A stretch of DNA of 64,000 nucleotides, taken from contig DATIPO010000065.1 in assembly GCA_035471925.1 (NCBI GenBank), positions 12,088 to 76,087 of the forward strand. The letters are read 5' to 3'. Source of the DNA: JANQFM01 sp035471925 (lineage in GTDB: Bacteria > Acidobacteriota > UBA6911 > RPQK01 > DATIPO01). Below the pieces are notes generated by a model. The model saw nothing but the letters and a program-made list of their open reading frames with translations. It was not told where the DNA came from and ran no database searches. Both the position numbers and the translations under genes were made by a program. This document shows positions 8,313 through 16,494 of the stretch, one piece after another (position 1 is the stretch's first letter; each line of letters starts with the position of its first letter).

Positions 8313-9617
8313 ATGAACGTAGTTGAGATCATCCGCAAGAAGCGTGACCAAGAGTCCAACTCGCCCCAAGAAATCCGCCACATGGTCCAAGGGGCGGTCG
8401 AGGGCGAGATTCCCGAGTATCAGGTCAGCGCCTGGTTGATGGCTGTTTACCTTAACGGACTCGAGGCCGAGGAAACCCGGTCGCTGACGCAGGCTCTCAT
8501 CGACTCGGGCCGCACCGTGGACCTGTCTCACATCCCAGGACTGAAGGTCGACAAGCATTCCACCGGCGGGGTAGGAGACAAGACTTCGCCCATCATCGCC
8601 CCCATCGTGGCGGCTGCGGGCGGACGCGTCCCCATGGTCTCGGGACGCGGGCTGGGGCACACGGGCGGCACTCTGGACAAGCTGGAGTCCATCCCCGGCT
8701 TTCGCGTCGACCTGTCCCTGCAGCGCTTCACCCAACTGGTTGAGGAGTGCGGATTCGCTCTCATCGGCCAGACCGACGAGTTCAATCCCGGTGACCGCAT
8801 CCTCTACGCCTTGCGCGACGTCACGTCCACCGTGGAGTCGATTCCCCTGATCGTCTCCAGCATCATCTCCAAGAAAGTCGCCGAGGGCATCGACGCTCTG
8901 GTCTTGGACGTCAAGACCGGTGGAGGAGCCTTCATGAAGACGCCGCAGCGCTCTCGAGAGCTGGCTCGTGCGCTGATCGAGGCCGGGACGGGACTGGGCA
9001 AGCGCGTTGTGGCCCTCATCAGCGACATGTCTCAGCCGCTGGGACGGGCGGTGGGCAACGCCCTGGAGATCCGCGAATGCATCGAGGTTTTGCGGGGCGA
9101 GGGACCTGATGACCTGCGCCAACTGTGTCTGGAGTTGGCCGGCTATATGCTCCTGCTGTCCGAGCTGGCCCCTGACATTGCTTCGGCCCGCGATTTGGCC
9201 CGGGAGCAAATCAGCAGCGGACGCGCCCTGCGGGCCTTGGGGGCTCTGATTGAAAAGCAGCATGGCGACCCGCGGGTGGTCGACGATCTGTCGCTGCTGC
9301 CTGGACCCCGCTCCGAATTTGAGTATACTGGCCCGCAGTCTGGCGTCCTGCACGAGGTCCGCGCGCTGTCCATCGGACGCGCCGCCATGCTGCTGGGAGC
9401 CGGACGTCGAACGGTGGATTCCAGAATCAATCCGGCGGTGGGCATCGAGGTGCTCAAAAAGGTGGGCGATCATGTCGAAGAGGGCCAAAGTCTGGCCCGG
9501 CTTCATTACGATGACGAATCCACTTTGCAGCAGGCCCTCGAGGAGATGGAAAGCGCCTTCTTCATCTCCCAAGAGGCCGTCGAGGCGCCCCCGCTGATTC
9601 ACGACGTCCTGGAATGA
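8313..9617 (+). CDS. Pyrimidine-nucleoside (thymidine) phosphorylase
   Basis: A 434-residue phosphorylase that splits thymidine, deoxyuridine or uridine into base and (deoxy)ribose-1-phosphate. It has the family layout of an alpha domain, a glycine-rich alpha/beta core and a C-terminal domain. The substrate signature is DKHSTGGVGDKTS near residue 80, followed by SGRGLGHTGGTLDKLES, with lysine-rich DVKTGGGAFM further on. Sequence alone does not separate DeoA from Pdp. The ATG at 8313 follows a weak GAGAGA and comes right after a terminator, so readthrough or a promoter inside the terminator region must drive it. It is the first gene of the salvage operon. Confidence 0.93.
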   Translation: MNVVEIIRKKRDQESNSPQEIRHMVQGAVEGEIPEYQVSAWLMAVYLNGLEAEETRSLTQALIDSGRTVDLSHIPGLKVDKHSTGGVGDKTSPIIAPIVAAAGGRVPMVSGRGLGHTGGTLDKLESIPGFRVDLSLQRFTQLVEECGFALIGQTDEFNPGDRILYALRDVTSTVESIPLIVSSIISKKVAEGIDALVLDVKTGGGAFMKTPQRSRELARALIEAGTGLGKRVVALISDMSQPLGRAVGNALEIRECIEVLRGEGPDDLRQLCLELAGYMLLLSELAPDIASARDLAREQISSGRALRALGALIEKQHGDPRVVDDLSLLPGPRSEFEYTGPQSGVLHEVRALSIGRAAMLLGAGRRTVDSRINPAVGIEVLKKVGDHVEEGQSLARLHYDDESTLQQALEEMESAFFISQEAVEAPPLIHDVLE

Positions 9618-9666
9618 GCGTCCTGGGATCCGGGGTCATCTAGGAACGTGGAGGGCATCGAATAAC

Positions 9667-10905
9667 GTGGACAGACTCATCGGACTGGTTGGCATCGCCC
9701 TTTTGCTGGGTTTGGCCTGGCTCTTTTCCACCAAGCGCAGCGCCATCCGCTGGAAAACGGTGGCTTGGGGACTGGTGCTGCAGTTGCTCTTCGCCCTCTT
9801 CGTGCTCAAGGTTCCCTTCGGACAGAGGGCCCTGGAGGCTGTTTCCGCCGCCGTCACTACTTTGATCGGATTCGCCGACCAAGGATCCTTCTTTCTCTTC
9901 CGCGACCTGGTGGGCGAGGGAGCGCCCTTTATTTTCGCCTTCCAGGTGCTGCCCATCGTCATCTTCATCTCCAGCTTTTTCAGCGTCCTCTACTACCTGG
10001 GCATCATGCAGATGATGGTGCTGGGGATGGCCAAGGTGATGACCCGCTTCATGGGGGTCAGCGGGGCTGAATCCCTGGGCGCGGCCGCCAACGTCTTCAT
10101 GGGACAGACCGAAGCGCCCATCGTCGTGGCCCCATACATCAAGAAGATGACCGACTCAGAACTCATGGCGCTGATGACAGGTGGCATGGCCACTGTCTCG
10201 GGCGCCATCCTGGGCGGCTACATCGGACTGGGCGTCAACGCCCAATACCTGATCGCCGCCAGCGTCATGGCGGCTCCCGGCTCGTTGGTGGCAGCCAAGA
10301 TGCTGATTCCCGAGACCGAGCATTCCCTGACCGCCGGCAAAGTGGAGATGAAGATCGAGCGCACCGACGTCAACATCATTGACGCGGCCGCCCGCGGCGC
10401 CGGGCAGGGACTCAACTTGGCCCTCAACATCGGGGCCATGCTCATCGCCTTCGTCTCCATCATCTACCTGCTCAACGGCATCTTGGGGTGGGTGACGGGC
10501 TATTTCGGCGCCCAGCTCACCATGCAGGAGATCCTGGGCTACGCCCTGGCGCCTCTGACTTTCTTGATGGGCGTGCCCTGGGAGGACGCCAACTCGGTGG
10601 GGCAACTCATCGGGCTCAAGATCGTCCTCAACGAATTCCTGGCCTACGACGCCCTGGCCGGCATGCAGGGGTATGCGGCGGCGGCTGGAGACGTCGCTCC
10701 CCAACTGGGCGCCAAGGCCGAAATGATCGCCACCTACGCGCTGTGCGGCTTCGCCAACTTCTCCAGCATCGCCATTCAGATCGGCGGCATCGGCGGATTG
10801 GCCCCGGAACGCAAATCCGACCTGGCCCGGCTGGGACTGCGGGCCGTGCTGGGAGGCTCGATCGCCAGCTTCATCACCGCCACCCTGGCCGGTATCATCT
10901 CCTGA
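9667..10905 (+). CDS. Concentrative nucleoside transporter (NupC/CNT family)
   Basis: A 412-residue inner-membrane protein taking up nucleosides with a proton or sodium ion. Many hydrophobic helices are visible, and the CNT hallmarks include FMGQTEAPIVVAPYI, GGYIGLGVNAQYLIAASVM and the ALCGFANFSSIAIQIGG segment near the C-terminus. The start is GTG at 9667. It lies 49 nt after the phosphorylase gene and 9 nt before purine nucleoside phosphorylase, fitting a combined uptake and breakdown operon. Confidence 0.95.
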   Translation: MDRLIGLVGIALLLGLAWLFSTKRSAIRWKTVAWGLVLQLLFALFVLKVPFGQRALEAVSAAVTTLIGFADQGSFFLFRDLVGEGAPFIFAFQVLPIVIFISSFFSVLYYLGIMQMMVLGMAKVMTRFMGVSGAESLGAAANVFMGQTEAPIVVAPYIKKMTDSELMALMTGGMATVSGAILGGYIGLGVNAQYLIAASVMAAPGSLVAAKMLIPETEHSLTAGKVEMKIERTDVNIIDAAARGAGQGLNLALNIGAMLIAFVSIIYLLNGILGWVTGYFGAQLTMQEILGYALAPLTFLMGVPWEDANSVGQLIGLKIVLNEFLAYDALAGMQGYAAAAGDVAPQLGAKAEMIATYALCGFANFSSIAIQIGGIGGLAPERKSDLARLGLRAVLGGSIASFITATLAGIIS

Positions 10906-10914
10906 GGAGCCGCC

Positions 10915-11742
10915 ATGGACTACATGAACCAACTCAAGGATGCTGTCCGCTTCCTGCGCGGACACATCGGGGATCCGCCCGACGTGGTCCTGGTGCTGGG
11001 CAGCGGACTGGGCGGCGCCTTCGCCTCCCAAGTCGAAAGCCAACGCCTGAGTTACACCGAGATTCCCCATTTTCCCGCCTCTTCGGTGGTGGGACACGCC
11101 GGCGAGCTGGCCTGGGGCACCCATGAGCAGACCCGATTCTGCGCGCTGATGGGACGCGTCCACCTCTACGAGGGCCTTCCCCTGGAGCGGGTGGTCTTCG
11201 CCGTCCGGTCCATGGCCTTGTGGGGGACCGAGAACTTCCTCATCACCAACGCCGCCGGCGCCGTCAATGAAGACTTTGAGCCCGGTGAACTGATGCTGAT
11301 CACCGACCACATCAATCTCCAGGGCGCCAACCCATTGGAGGGCGACAATCATGAGGAGCTGGGCCAGCGCTTCCCCGACATGTCCGAGGCCTACCATCCC
11401 GATCTGAGGAGGCTGGCGCTGCAATGCGCCGGGGAAGTGGGCATCGGCCTGCGCCGGGGCGTCTATATCGCCGTCCGCGGACCCAGCTACGAGACTCCCG
11501 CTGAGATCCGCATGTGCCGTACTCTGGGGGCCGACGCCGTGGGCATGTCCACCGTCCCCGAAGTCATCGCCCTCAATCACATGCAGCGCCGCGTGGCCGG
11601 GATCTCTTGCCTGACCAACATGGCCGCCGGCATCCTCGACCAGCCGTTGGTGCACGACGAGGTGCTGGGGGTGACTGAACGAGTCAAAGGCGATTTCGCC
11701 AAGCTGGTGCTGAAGTGGACCGAAAGGCTGGGCGCACAATGA
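10915..11742 (+). CDS. Purine nucleoside phosphorylase (trimeric type)
   Basis: A 275-residue enzyme cleaving inosine and guanosine to base and ribose-1-phosphate. Hallmarks of the trimeric PNP family: the phosphate loop VLVLGSGLGG, the VVGHAGE segment, FLITNAAGAVN, and the active-site stretch MCRTLGADAVGMSTVPEV followed by ALNHM. ATG at 10915 has GAGGAG upstream. Its stop overlaps the start of cytidine deaminase (ATGA), indicating coupling. Confidence 0.95.
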   Translation: MDYMNQLKDAVRFLRGHIGDPPDVVLVLGSGLGGAFASQVESQRLSYTEIPHFPASSVVGHAGELAWGTHEQTRFCALMGRVHLYEGLPLERVVFAVRSMALWGTENFLITNAAGAVNEDFEPGELMLITDHINLQGANPLEGDNHEELGQRFPDMSEAYHPDLRRLALQCAGEVGIGLRRGVYIAVRGPSYETPAEIRMCRTLGADAVGMSTVPEVIALNHMQRRVAGISCLTNMAAGILDQPLVHDEVLGVTERVKGDFAKLVLKWTERLGAQ

Positions 11743-12179
11743 GCGATTCCTCTTCCAATCAGCCCTCCAGCGGTGCCCCTTTAGAGCGGGCCGCCGAGTT
11801 GATCGAGACCGCCACCCAGGCCCGTCTCCGGGCTCAGGCGCAATTCAGCCAGTTCAAAGTGGGTGCTGCACTGCTCTCGTCACAGGGACAAGTCTTCTCG
11901 GGCTGCAACGTCGAAAACGCCAGCTACGGACTGACCATGTGCGCCGAACGAGTGGCCATTTTCAAGGCCATTTCTGAAGGAGTGACGGAGTTTGAGGCCA
12001 TCTGCGTGGTGGCCGACACTCAGACCTTGACCCCGCCATGCGGGTCCTGCCGCCAACTGATCTGGGAAAAATGCGGCGACATCCCCGTTCTCTTGGCCAA
12101 CCTGAGGGGCGACAGCCGCCAGTTCACCAGCGGCCAACTGCTGCCCTTTCCCTTCGACCGCTCCTCGCTGACTTCCTGA
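11739..12179 (+). CDS. cdd: Cytidine deaminase
   Basis: A 146-residue zinc enzyme turning cytidine into uridine. Catalytic signature: NVENASYGLTMCAERVAIF, with the Cys of CAE as zinc ligand and the Glu as proton shuttle, and PPCGSCRQLI providing the other two zinc cysteines. This is the homotetrameric short form. The ATG overlaps the preceding stop by four bases (ATGA). Its product uridine is a substrate for the phosphorylase encoded at the head of the operon. Confidence 0.96.
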   Translation: MSDSSSNQPSSGAPLERAAELIETATQARLRAQAQFSQFKVGAALLSSQGQVFSGCNVENASYGLTMCAERVAIFKAISEGVTEFEAICVVADTQTLTPPCGSCRQLIWEKCGDIPVLLANLRGDSRQFTSGQLLPFPFDRSSLTS

Positions 12180-12185
12180 AAGGCC

Positions 12186-13733
12186 ATGACGATGGACTCC
12201 ACGAAGAAATCTCTTCTCAACTCCCTGATCAAGACCGGCGCTTGCTCACGCCAACTCGCGTCGGCAGAGGAACCGTGGCGCGGCCGGCTGATCTTGCTCA
12301 AGCTGATGCTGGTTGTGCTTGTGACGGCGGCGGGCTGTTCGGAGGCCCCGCAGCCGCAGCAGGAGGGCCAAGGCAGCGGCGCGGTCGAGGAATCGAGTGA
12401 GGACTCGGCGCTGACGGTCGATCTGCTCATTGAGAAGGGCGCCGTCCTCACCATGGACGAAGAGTTCACCTACCATCCGGTGGGCTACGTGGCCGTCAAA
12501 GGGGATGAGATCGTTGAAGTGGGTGCCGGGGACGTTCCCGCCGAGATTCATGGTGTCCGCCGTATCGACGCCTCCGGACACTTCGTCCTGCCCGGACTCA
12601 TCAACGGCCATCAGCATGCGCCCATGACCGTCATGCGGGGGGTAGCCGACGACTTGGCGCTGATGGACTGGCTCCAGAATTACATCTTCCCCGCCGAAGC
12701 CGCCAATGTCGATGAGGAGATGGTCTACTGGGGCACCTTGCTGGCCGCCATGGAGATGATCCGCGGAGGCACCACGCTCTACGTCGACATGTACTATTAC
12801 GAGGACAAGGTCGCCGAAGCCACCGCCCGGGCCGGCATGCGCGGCATCCTGGGAGAGACCATCCTCGATTTCCCCGTCCCCGACGCCAAAGACCCGAAGA
12901 GCGGCATCGAGGCCGCCAAGGTCTATTTGGCCAAGTGGAAGGACCATCCCCTCATCATTCCGGCCATCGCGCCCCATTCGCCCTACACCTGTTCCACCGA
13001 AACCCTGCTGGCCTGCAAGGCTGCGGCGGAGGAATTCGACGTGCCCTTGGTCATCCACGTGGCCGAGACCCAGGACGAGCTGCGCCAAGTCAAAGAGAAG
13101 TCGGGGACCACGCCGGTGCGTTATCTGCGCGACATCGGTTTTCTCGACCAGCGAGTGATCGCCGCCCACACGGTGTGGGTGGACGCCGAAGAGATCGCCC
13201 TCATGAAGCAGTTCGGCGTCGGTCCCGTCCACAACCCGGAAAGCAATATGAAGCTGGCTTCAGGCGTGGCTCCCGTTCCCGACATGCTGGATGCGGGATT
13301 GGCCGTGGGCATCGGCACCGACGGTCCGGCCAGCAACAACAACCTCGACTTGCTGGACGAACTCGACAGCGCCGCCAAACTACACAAGATCCACCGCATG
13401 GATCCCACCGTCCTCAGCGCGCGCCAAGCCCTGGCCATGGCCACCCGGCTGGGAGCCCAGGCTGTCGACATGGATCATCTGGTGGGGAGCCTGGAGATCG
13501 GAAAGAAGGCCGACCTGATCCTGATCAAGTCGGACGGGTTGCCTCAGGGCGTGCCATCCTTCGATCCCTACAGCAGCATCGTCTACTCCCTGGGCGCCGA
13601 GGCGGTCGTGATGACCGTCGTCAACGGCAGTGTGGTCTTCGAGAACGGCAGCCTCACAAAAATCGACGAGGCCGAGGTCTATTCCAAGGTGGCCGAGTTG
13701 TCGGCTAAGCTCCGCAGTTCGCTTGAAAAGTGA
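12186..13733 (+). CDS. Lipoprotein-like nucleoside deaminase (MTA/SAH deaminase family amidohydrolase)
   Basis: A 515-residue amidohydrolase. From about residue 80 it matches the MTA/SAH deaminase family: LPGLINGHQHAPMT (metal ligands), VIHVAETQDE, AAHTVWVD, and PESNMKLASGVAP with the catalytic GIGTDGPASNNN. Family members deaminate adenosine-type nucleosides. Unusually, about 75 residues precede the domain and include a hydrophobic segment ending LVTAAGC, which looks like a lipobox, followed by a Gln/Glu/Ser-rich linker. That predicts a periplasmic or surface lipoprotein. It lies 6 nt after cdd. The start (ATG at 12186 or 12192) and the signal cleavage are inference. Confidence 0.85.
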   Translation: MTMDSTKKSLLNSLIKTGACSRQLASAEEPWRGRLILLKLMLVVLVTAAGCSEAPQPQQEGQGSGAVEESSEDSALTVDLLIEKGAVLTMDEEFTYHPVGYVAVKGDEIVEVGAGDVPAEIHGVRRIDASGHFVLPGLINGHQHAPMTVMRGVADDLALMDWLQNYIFPAEAANVDEEMVYWGTLLAAMEMIRGGTTLYVDMYYYEDKVAEATARAGMRGILGETILDFPVPDAKDPKSGIEAAKVYLAKWKDHPLIIPAIAPHSPYTCSTETLLACKAAAEEFDVPLVIHVAETQDELRQVKEKSGTTPVRYLRDIGFLDQRVIAAHTVWVDAEEIALMKQFGVGPVHNPESNMKLASGVAPVPDMLDAGLAVGIGTDGPASNNNLDLLDELDSAAKLHKIHRMDPTVLSARQALAMATRLGAQAVDMDHLVGSLEIGKKADLILIKSDGLPQGVPSFDPYSSIVYSLGAEAVVMTVVNGSVVFENGSLTKIDEAEVYSKVAELSAKLRSSLEK

Positions 13734-13759
13734 GGAGGCAAGGGAGAGCCGCTTGGCGG

Positions 13760-14377
13760 CTATTTGCGGTTGACGCAGCGGACGGCCTTCCAATGGCCCA
13801 GGAAGTCGATGTTGACGACGCGGTCGATCTCCAAGCCGGCTTCGTCGAAGAGAGGACGCAGCCGCAGGTCGGTGCGGAAGCCGACTTTGTAAAAGGCCGG
13901 GGCCAAGGCCGTTTCCAGAGTCTCAATGACCGGCACCTCGTGGACGAAGTGGTTGAGGACCAGGATGATGCCTCCGGGACGGCAAACCCGCTTCATCTCA
14001 AGCAGCACATTGACGGGATCAGGCACGACCGAAACGAAGTAAGCCGCCAGCACCCGGTCGAAGCAGTTGTCGGCGAAGTCCATCGAGGTGGCGTCCATGC
14101 GCTTGAGGTCGACGTGGTCCCACCCCCGCTTCTGCATTTGCTTTTCCGCCTCGCGCAGCATTCCAAGAGAGAGGTCGATGCCCGTGATCTTGATGTCCCG
14201 GGGCAGCTCCGAGAGGGTCAATCCGGTGCCCACGCCCACTTCGAGCAGTTTGGCGCCGGGATAACAGTTGAGCAGGGCTGGTGCTCTTTCGCGTCCTCCG
14301 CTCAAGACCCAATTGAACAAAAAGTTATAAAAGCGCGAGTAGGTGTTGTAGACCTTCTCGACGGATTCGACGGTCAA
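13760..14377 (-). CDS. PmtA-like phospholipid N-methyltransferase
   Basis: A 205-residue class I SAM methyltransferase. The AdoMet motif LLEVGVGTGL lies near residue 50, then ITGIDLS and a Pro-Gly turn at VCRPGGIIL. The N-terminal VYNTYSRFYNFLFNWVLSGG resembles phosphatidylethanolamine N-methyltransferases of the Rhodobacter PmtA type, which make phosphatidylcholine. Substrate is inferred, and ubiquinone-type methyltransferases are the alternative. The start is the TTG at 14377 with GGAGGATCG just upstream; no ATG is suitably placed. It is convergent with the salvage operon, 26 nt apart. Confidence 0.75.
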   Translation of the reverse strand: MTVESVEKVYNTYSRFYNFLFNWVLSGGRERAPALLNCYPGAKLLEVGVGTGLTLSELPRDIKITGIDLSLGMLREAEKQMQKRGWDHVDLKRMDATSMDFADNCFDRVLAAYFVSVVPDPVNVLLEMKRVCRPGGIILVLNHFVHEVPVIETLETALAPAFYKVGFRTDLRLRPLFDEAGLEIDRVVNIDFLGHWKAVRCVNRK

Positions 14378-14442
14378 GGCGATCCTCCCAAGGCTGTATT
14401 GTAATCGTCCTCCCGCGGCCAAGCAAAAAAACAACTCCTGGC

Positions 14443-15123
14443 CTACAAGCGGGGAGGGTTTTCAACGGCCACTTCCTCGATGATCTCGGGACGCTCGTTG
14501 TGGGGTGAGTTCACCTCCCGGCTGACCGCAACGGCCTCCATCTCCTCAGCAGGGTAGGGGACGAGAAGCGCCCGCAGCTCCTTCGAACGTGCCTCCGGAT
14601 CAAGCCAGTGCCCGTGCTCCTCATGTGGAAGAATCACCGGCATGCGGTCGTGCACCTGGCCGCTGAGAGGGTTGGGTCCGGTGGTAATGATGGTGCAGGA
14701 GAGCACCTGGTGTCCGTCGGGGGCCCGCCAGCGTTCCCACAGTCCGGCGAAGGCCATCAATCCCCGGTCTTTGCGTCTGAAGAGAAAAGGCTGCTTGCCG
14801 TCGCTTTGCTTCCGCCATTCATAGTAGCCGTCCGTCGGCAGAAGGCAACGTCTTTTCTGGAAGGCGTTGCGGAATGCCGATTTTGACGCTACAGTTTCGG
14901 AACGGGCGTTGATCATTTTGAAACCGATCTTCTCGTCCTTGGCCCAATAGGGAATCAATCCCCAGCGATAGAGGCCGAGTTGGCGGGTGTCGTGGTCGGC
15001 CAGGGTCACCGCCGGCACGGTCTGGCTGGGTGCGATGTTGTATCGGGGCGGCAGGCGCACCTCGTCGACTTCGAAAACGTCGGGAATCTGTTCGGTCTGG
15101 GTCAGCGTGTAGCGTCCGCACAT
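14443..15123 (-). CDS. SRAP domain protein (YedK/HMCES-like)
   Basis: A 226-residue protein of the SOS response-associated peptidase family. It starts MCGRY, so removal of Met exposes the catalytic Cys2 that forms a thiazolidine crosslink with abasic sites in single-stranded DNA. Other family residues are visible: NINARSET-type (here MINARSETV), DGYYEW, and the His in MPVILPHEEHGHWL. Its role is protection of abasic sites at replication forks. Length is typical. It stands alone, upstream of the TTG-started methyltransferase. Confidence 0.95.
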   Translation of the reverse strand: MCGRYTLTQTEQIPDVFEVDEVRLPPRYNIAPSQTVPAVTLADHDTRQLGLYRWGLIPYWAKDEKIGFKMINARSETVASKSAFRNAFQKRRCLLPTDGYYEWRKQSDGKQPFLFRRKDRGLMAFAGLWERWRAPDGHQVLSCTIITTGPNPLSGQVHDRMPVILPHEEHGHWLDPEARSKELRALLVPYPAEEMEAVAVSREVNSPHNERPEIIEEVAVENPPRL

Positions 15124-15395
15124 GGGGCCGATTCTAGCCGATCCGCTCCAGATGTGAAGTTCTGGGGGTTCGGGGAGGGCTAAGACGCGGGCTCTTCAGA
15201 CGGTTCCAAAAGCGCATGCCGCTTGCGTTTGGGCGGGGTTTGGAATTGAAGGAGCAAAATATTTATGGTAACTTCCCGTGCACTCAGGCATCTATGAACC
15301 CAGGGCCGGGAGACGCCAAAAAACCCGGACCGCCCGGTTCGGCAGAGAGAATGAGCTGGACACGTCCAGTCAGCCATGGAGGTCGATTGAGAACA

Positions 15396-16415
15396 ATGAA
15401 TTGGAAAACACTGAAGTTGGCAGTTGCCCTGATTGTCCTGGCCACGGTGGCAGCCCCGGCCGTGATGGCCCAGGAAGCGAGTGCGGAAGGACAAGATCCT
15501 GAACAGTACCGCATCGAGTACACGGCCTATCAAGACGCCATCAAGAAAACAGGCCAGGAAAAGGTCGAAGCTCTGCTGAAATTCTACAGGGATTTCCCCA
15601 AATCGAGCTTGCTGCCCTATATCAAGGGCGAATACCTGCAAATCCTGCAAGCGGCCTACAATGAAGGCAAGGCCGCTGAAACGGTGACGCTGGGCGAGCG
15701 CTTTATGCAGGTCGAACCCGGGGAGATCGCGCCGGTTTATTTTTCCGCTGATCTGCTGTTCCGGCAGGGAAACTATGCCGATGCTCTTCCTTGGGCTGAG
15801 CGCCTTTACAAAGAGGCGGAGAAAGCCGACTTCAAGAAGCGTGCCACGTTCATGGCCGCCTTCGCCTCTCTCCAGACCGGGAAAACGGCCAAGCTGCAAA
15901 AGTACGGCCCCGAAGCGGTCGATCAGTTCGCTGCCAAAGACACTTATCTGATCTCCACCGAGTTGATGCGTCAGGCGGTGTCTTCCAACAATCTCCGTCA
16001 GGCTGCCCAATACGCCAACAAGGCCCTGGAGGGCTATGGCGCCGCCGAATCCTCGGCCAGTGCCGAGATGAGAGAGTACATCGGCGACAACCGCGTGGCC
16101 GCCACCATGGTTCTGGGCGAGGCTGCTTATGTTCAAGGACAGTGGAACCGCGCCATCCAGCAGTTTCAGAGAGTGCTCCAGCTAACTTCCGAGAAGGAGA
16201 AGACAGGGCAGGCCTACTATAAGATCGGCATGAGCCACTGGAAGGCCGGCAAGGTTGATCCCGAAGCCATGCGCGCCTTCGCCCGCGGCTACAAACTCGG
16301 CAGCGGCCAATTCTCGCAGCAGTGCTACAAGCATTTGGAAGATCTCTACAAGATCCGCCACAACGACTCCACGGCCGGCTTGGATGAGTTCATTCAAGAA
16401 TCACTGACTGAATAA
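15396..16415 (+). CDS. Exported TPR-repeat protein
   Basis: A 339-residue protein with a clear signal peptide (MNWKTLKLAVALIVLATVAA, cleaved near VMA-QEA) and a helical body with TPR features, such as GEAAYVQGQWNRAIQQFQRV and YYKIGMSHWKAGK. It is probably a periplasmic scaffold. The ATG at 15396 fits the signal peptide; the nearest GGAGG is 13 nt away, so a TTG at 15387 is possible. A rho-independent terminator follows at 16442. I cannot assign a specific partner. Confidence 0.75.
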   Translation: MNWKTLKLAVALIVLATVAAPAVMAQEASAEGQDPEQYRIEYTAYQDAIKKTGQEKVEALLKFYRDFPKSSLLPYIKGEYLQILQAAYNEGKAAETVTLGERFMQVEPGEIAPVYFSADLLFRQGNYADALPWAERLYKEAEKADFKKRATFMAAFASLQTGKTAKLQKYGPEAVDQFAAKDTYLISTELMRQAVSSNNLRQAAQYANKALEGYGAAESSASAEMREYIGDNRVAATMVLGEAAYVQGQWNRAIQQFQRVLQLTSEKEKTGQAYYKIGMSHWKAGKVDPEAMRAFARGYKLGSGQFSQQCYKHLEDLYKIRHNDSTAGLDEFIQESLTE

Positions 16416-16441
16416 GCACGACTCACATGCCTGAGTTTCAA

Positions 16442-16477
16442 CGCCGGTCCTCTCCTCACGGGGGCCGGCGTTTTTTT
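16442..16477 (+). terminator. Rho-independent terminator
   Basis: CGCCGG (16442-16447) pairs with CCGGCG (16465-16470), followed by seven T. It ends the exported TPR gene and lies 17 nt before the helicase start codon. Confidence 0.85.
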
Positions 16478-16494
16478 GTATCCTTGACTCTTCT

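Noticed and set aside
10156..11739. 527-codon minus-strand frame across nupC and the purine nucleoside phosphorylase
   Set aside because: It is antisense to two well-supported genes and its product is Gln/His/Gly-rich without any motif.
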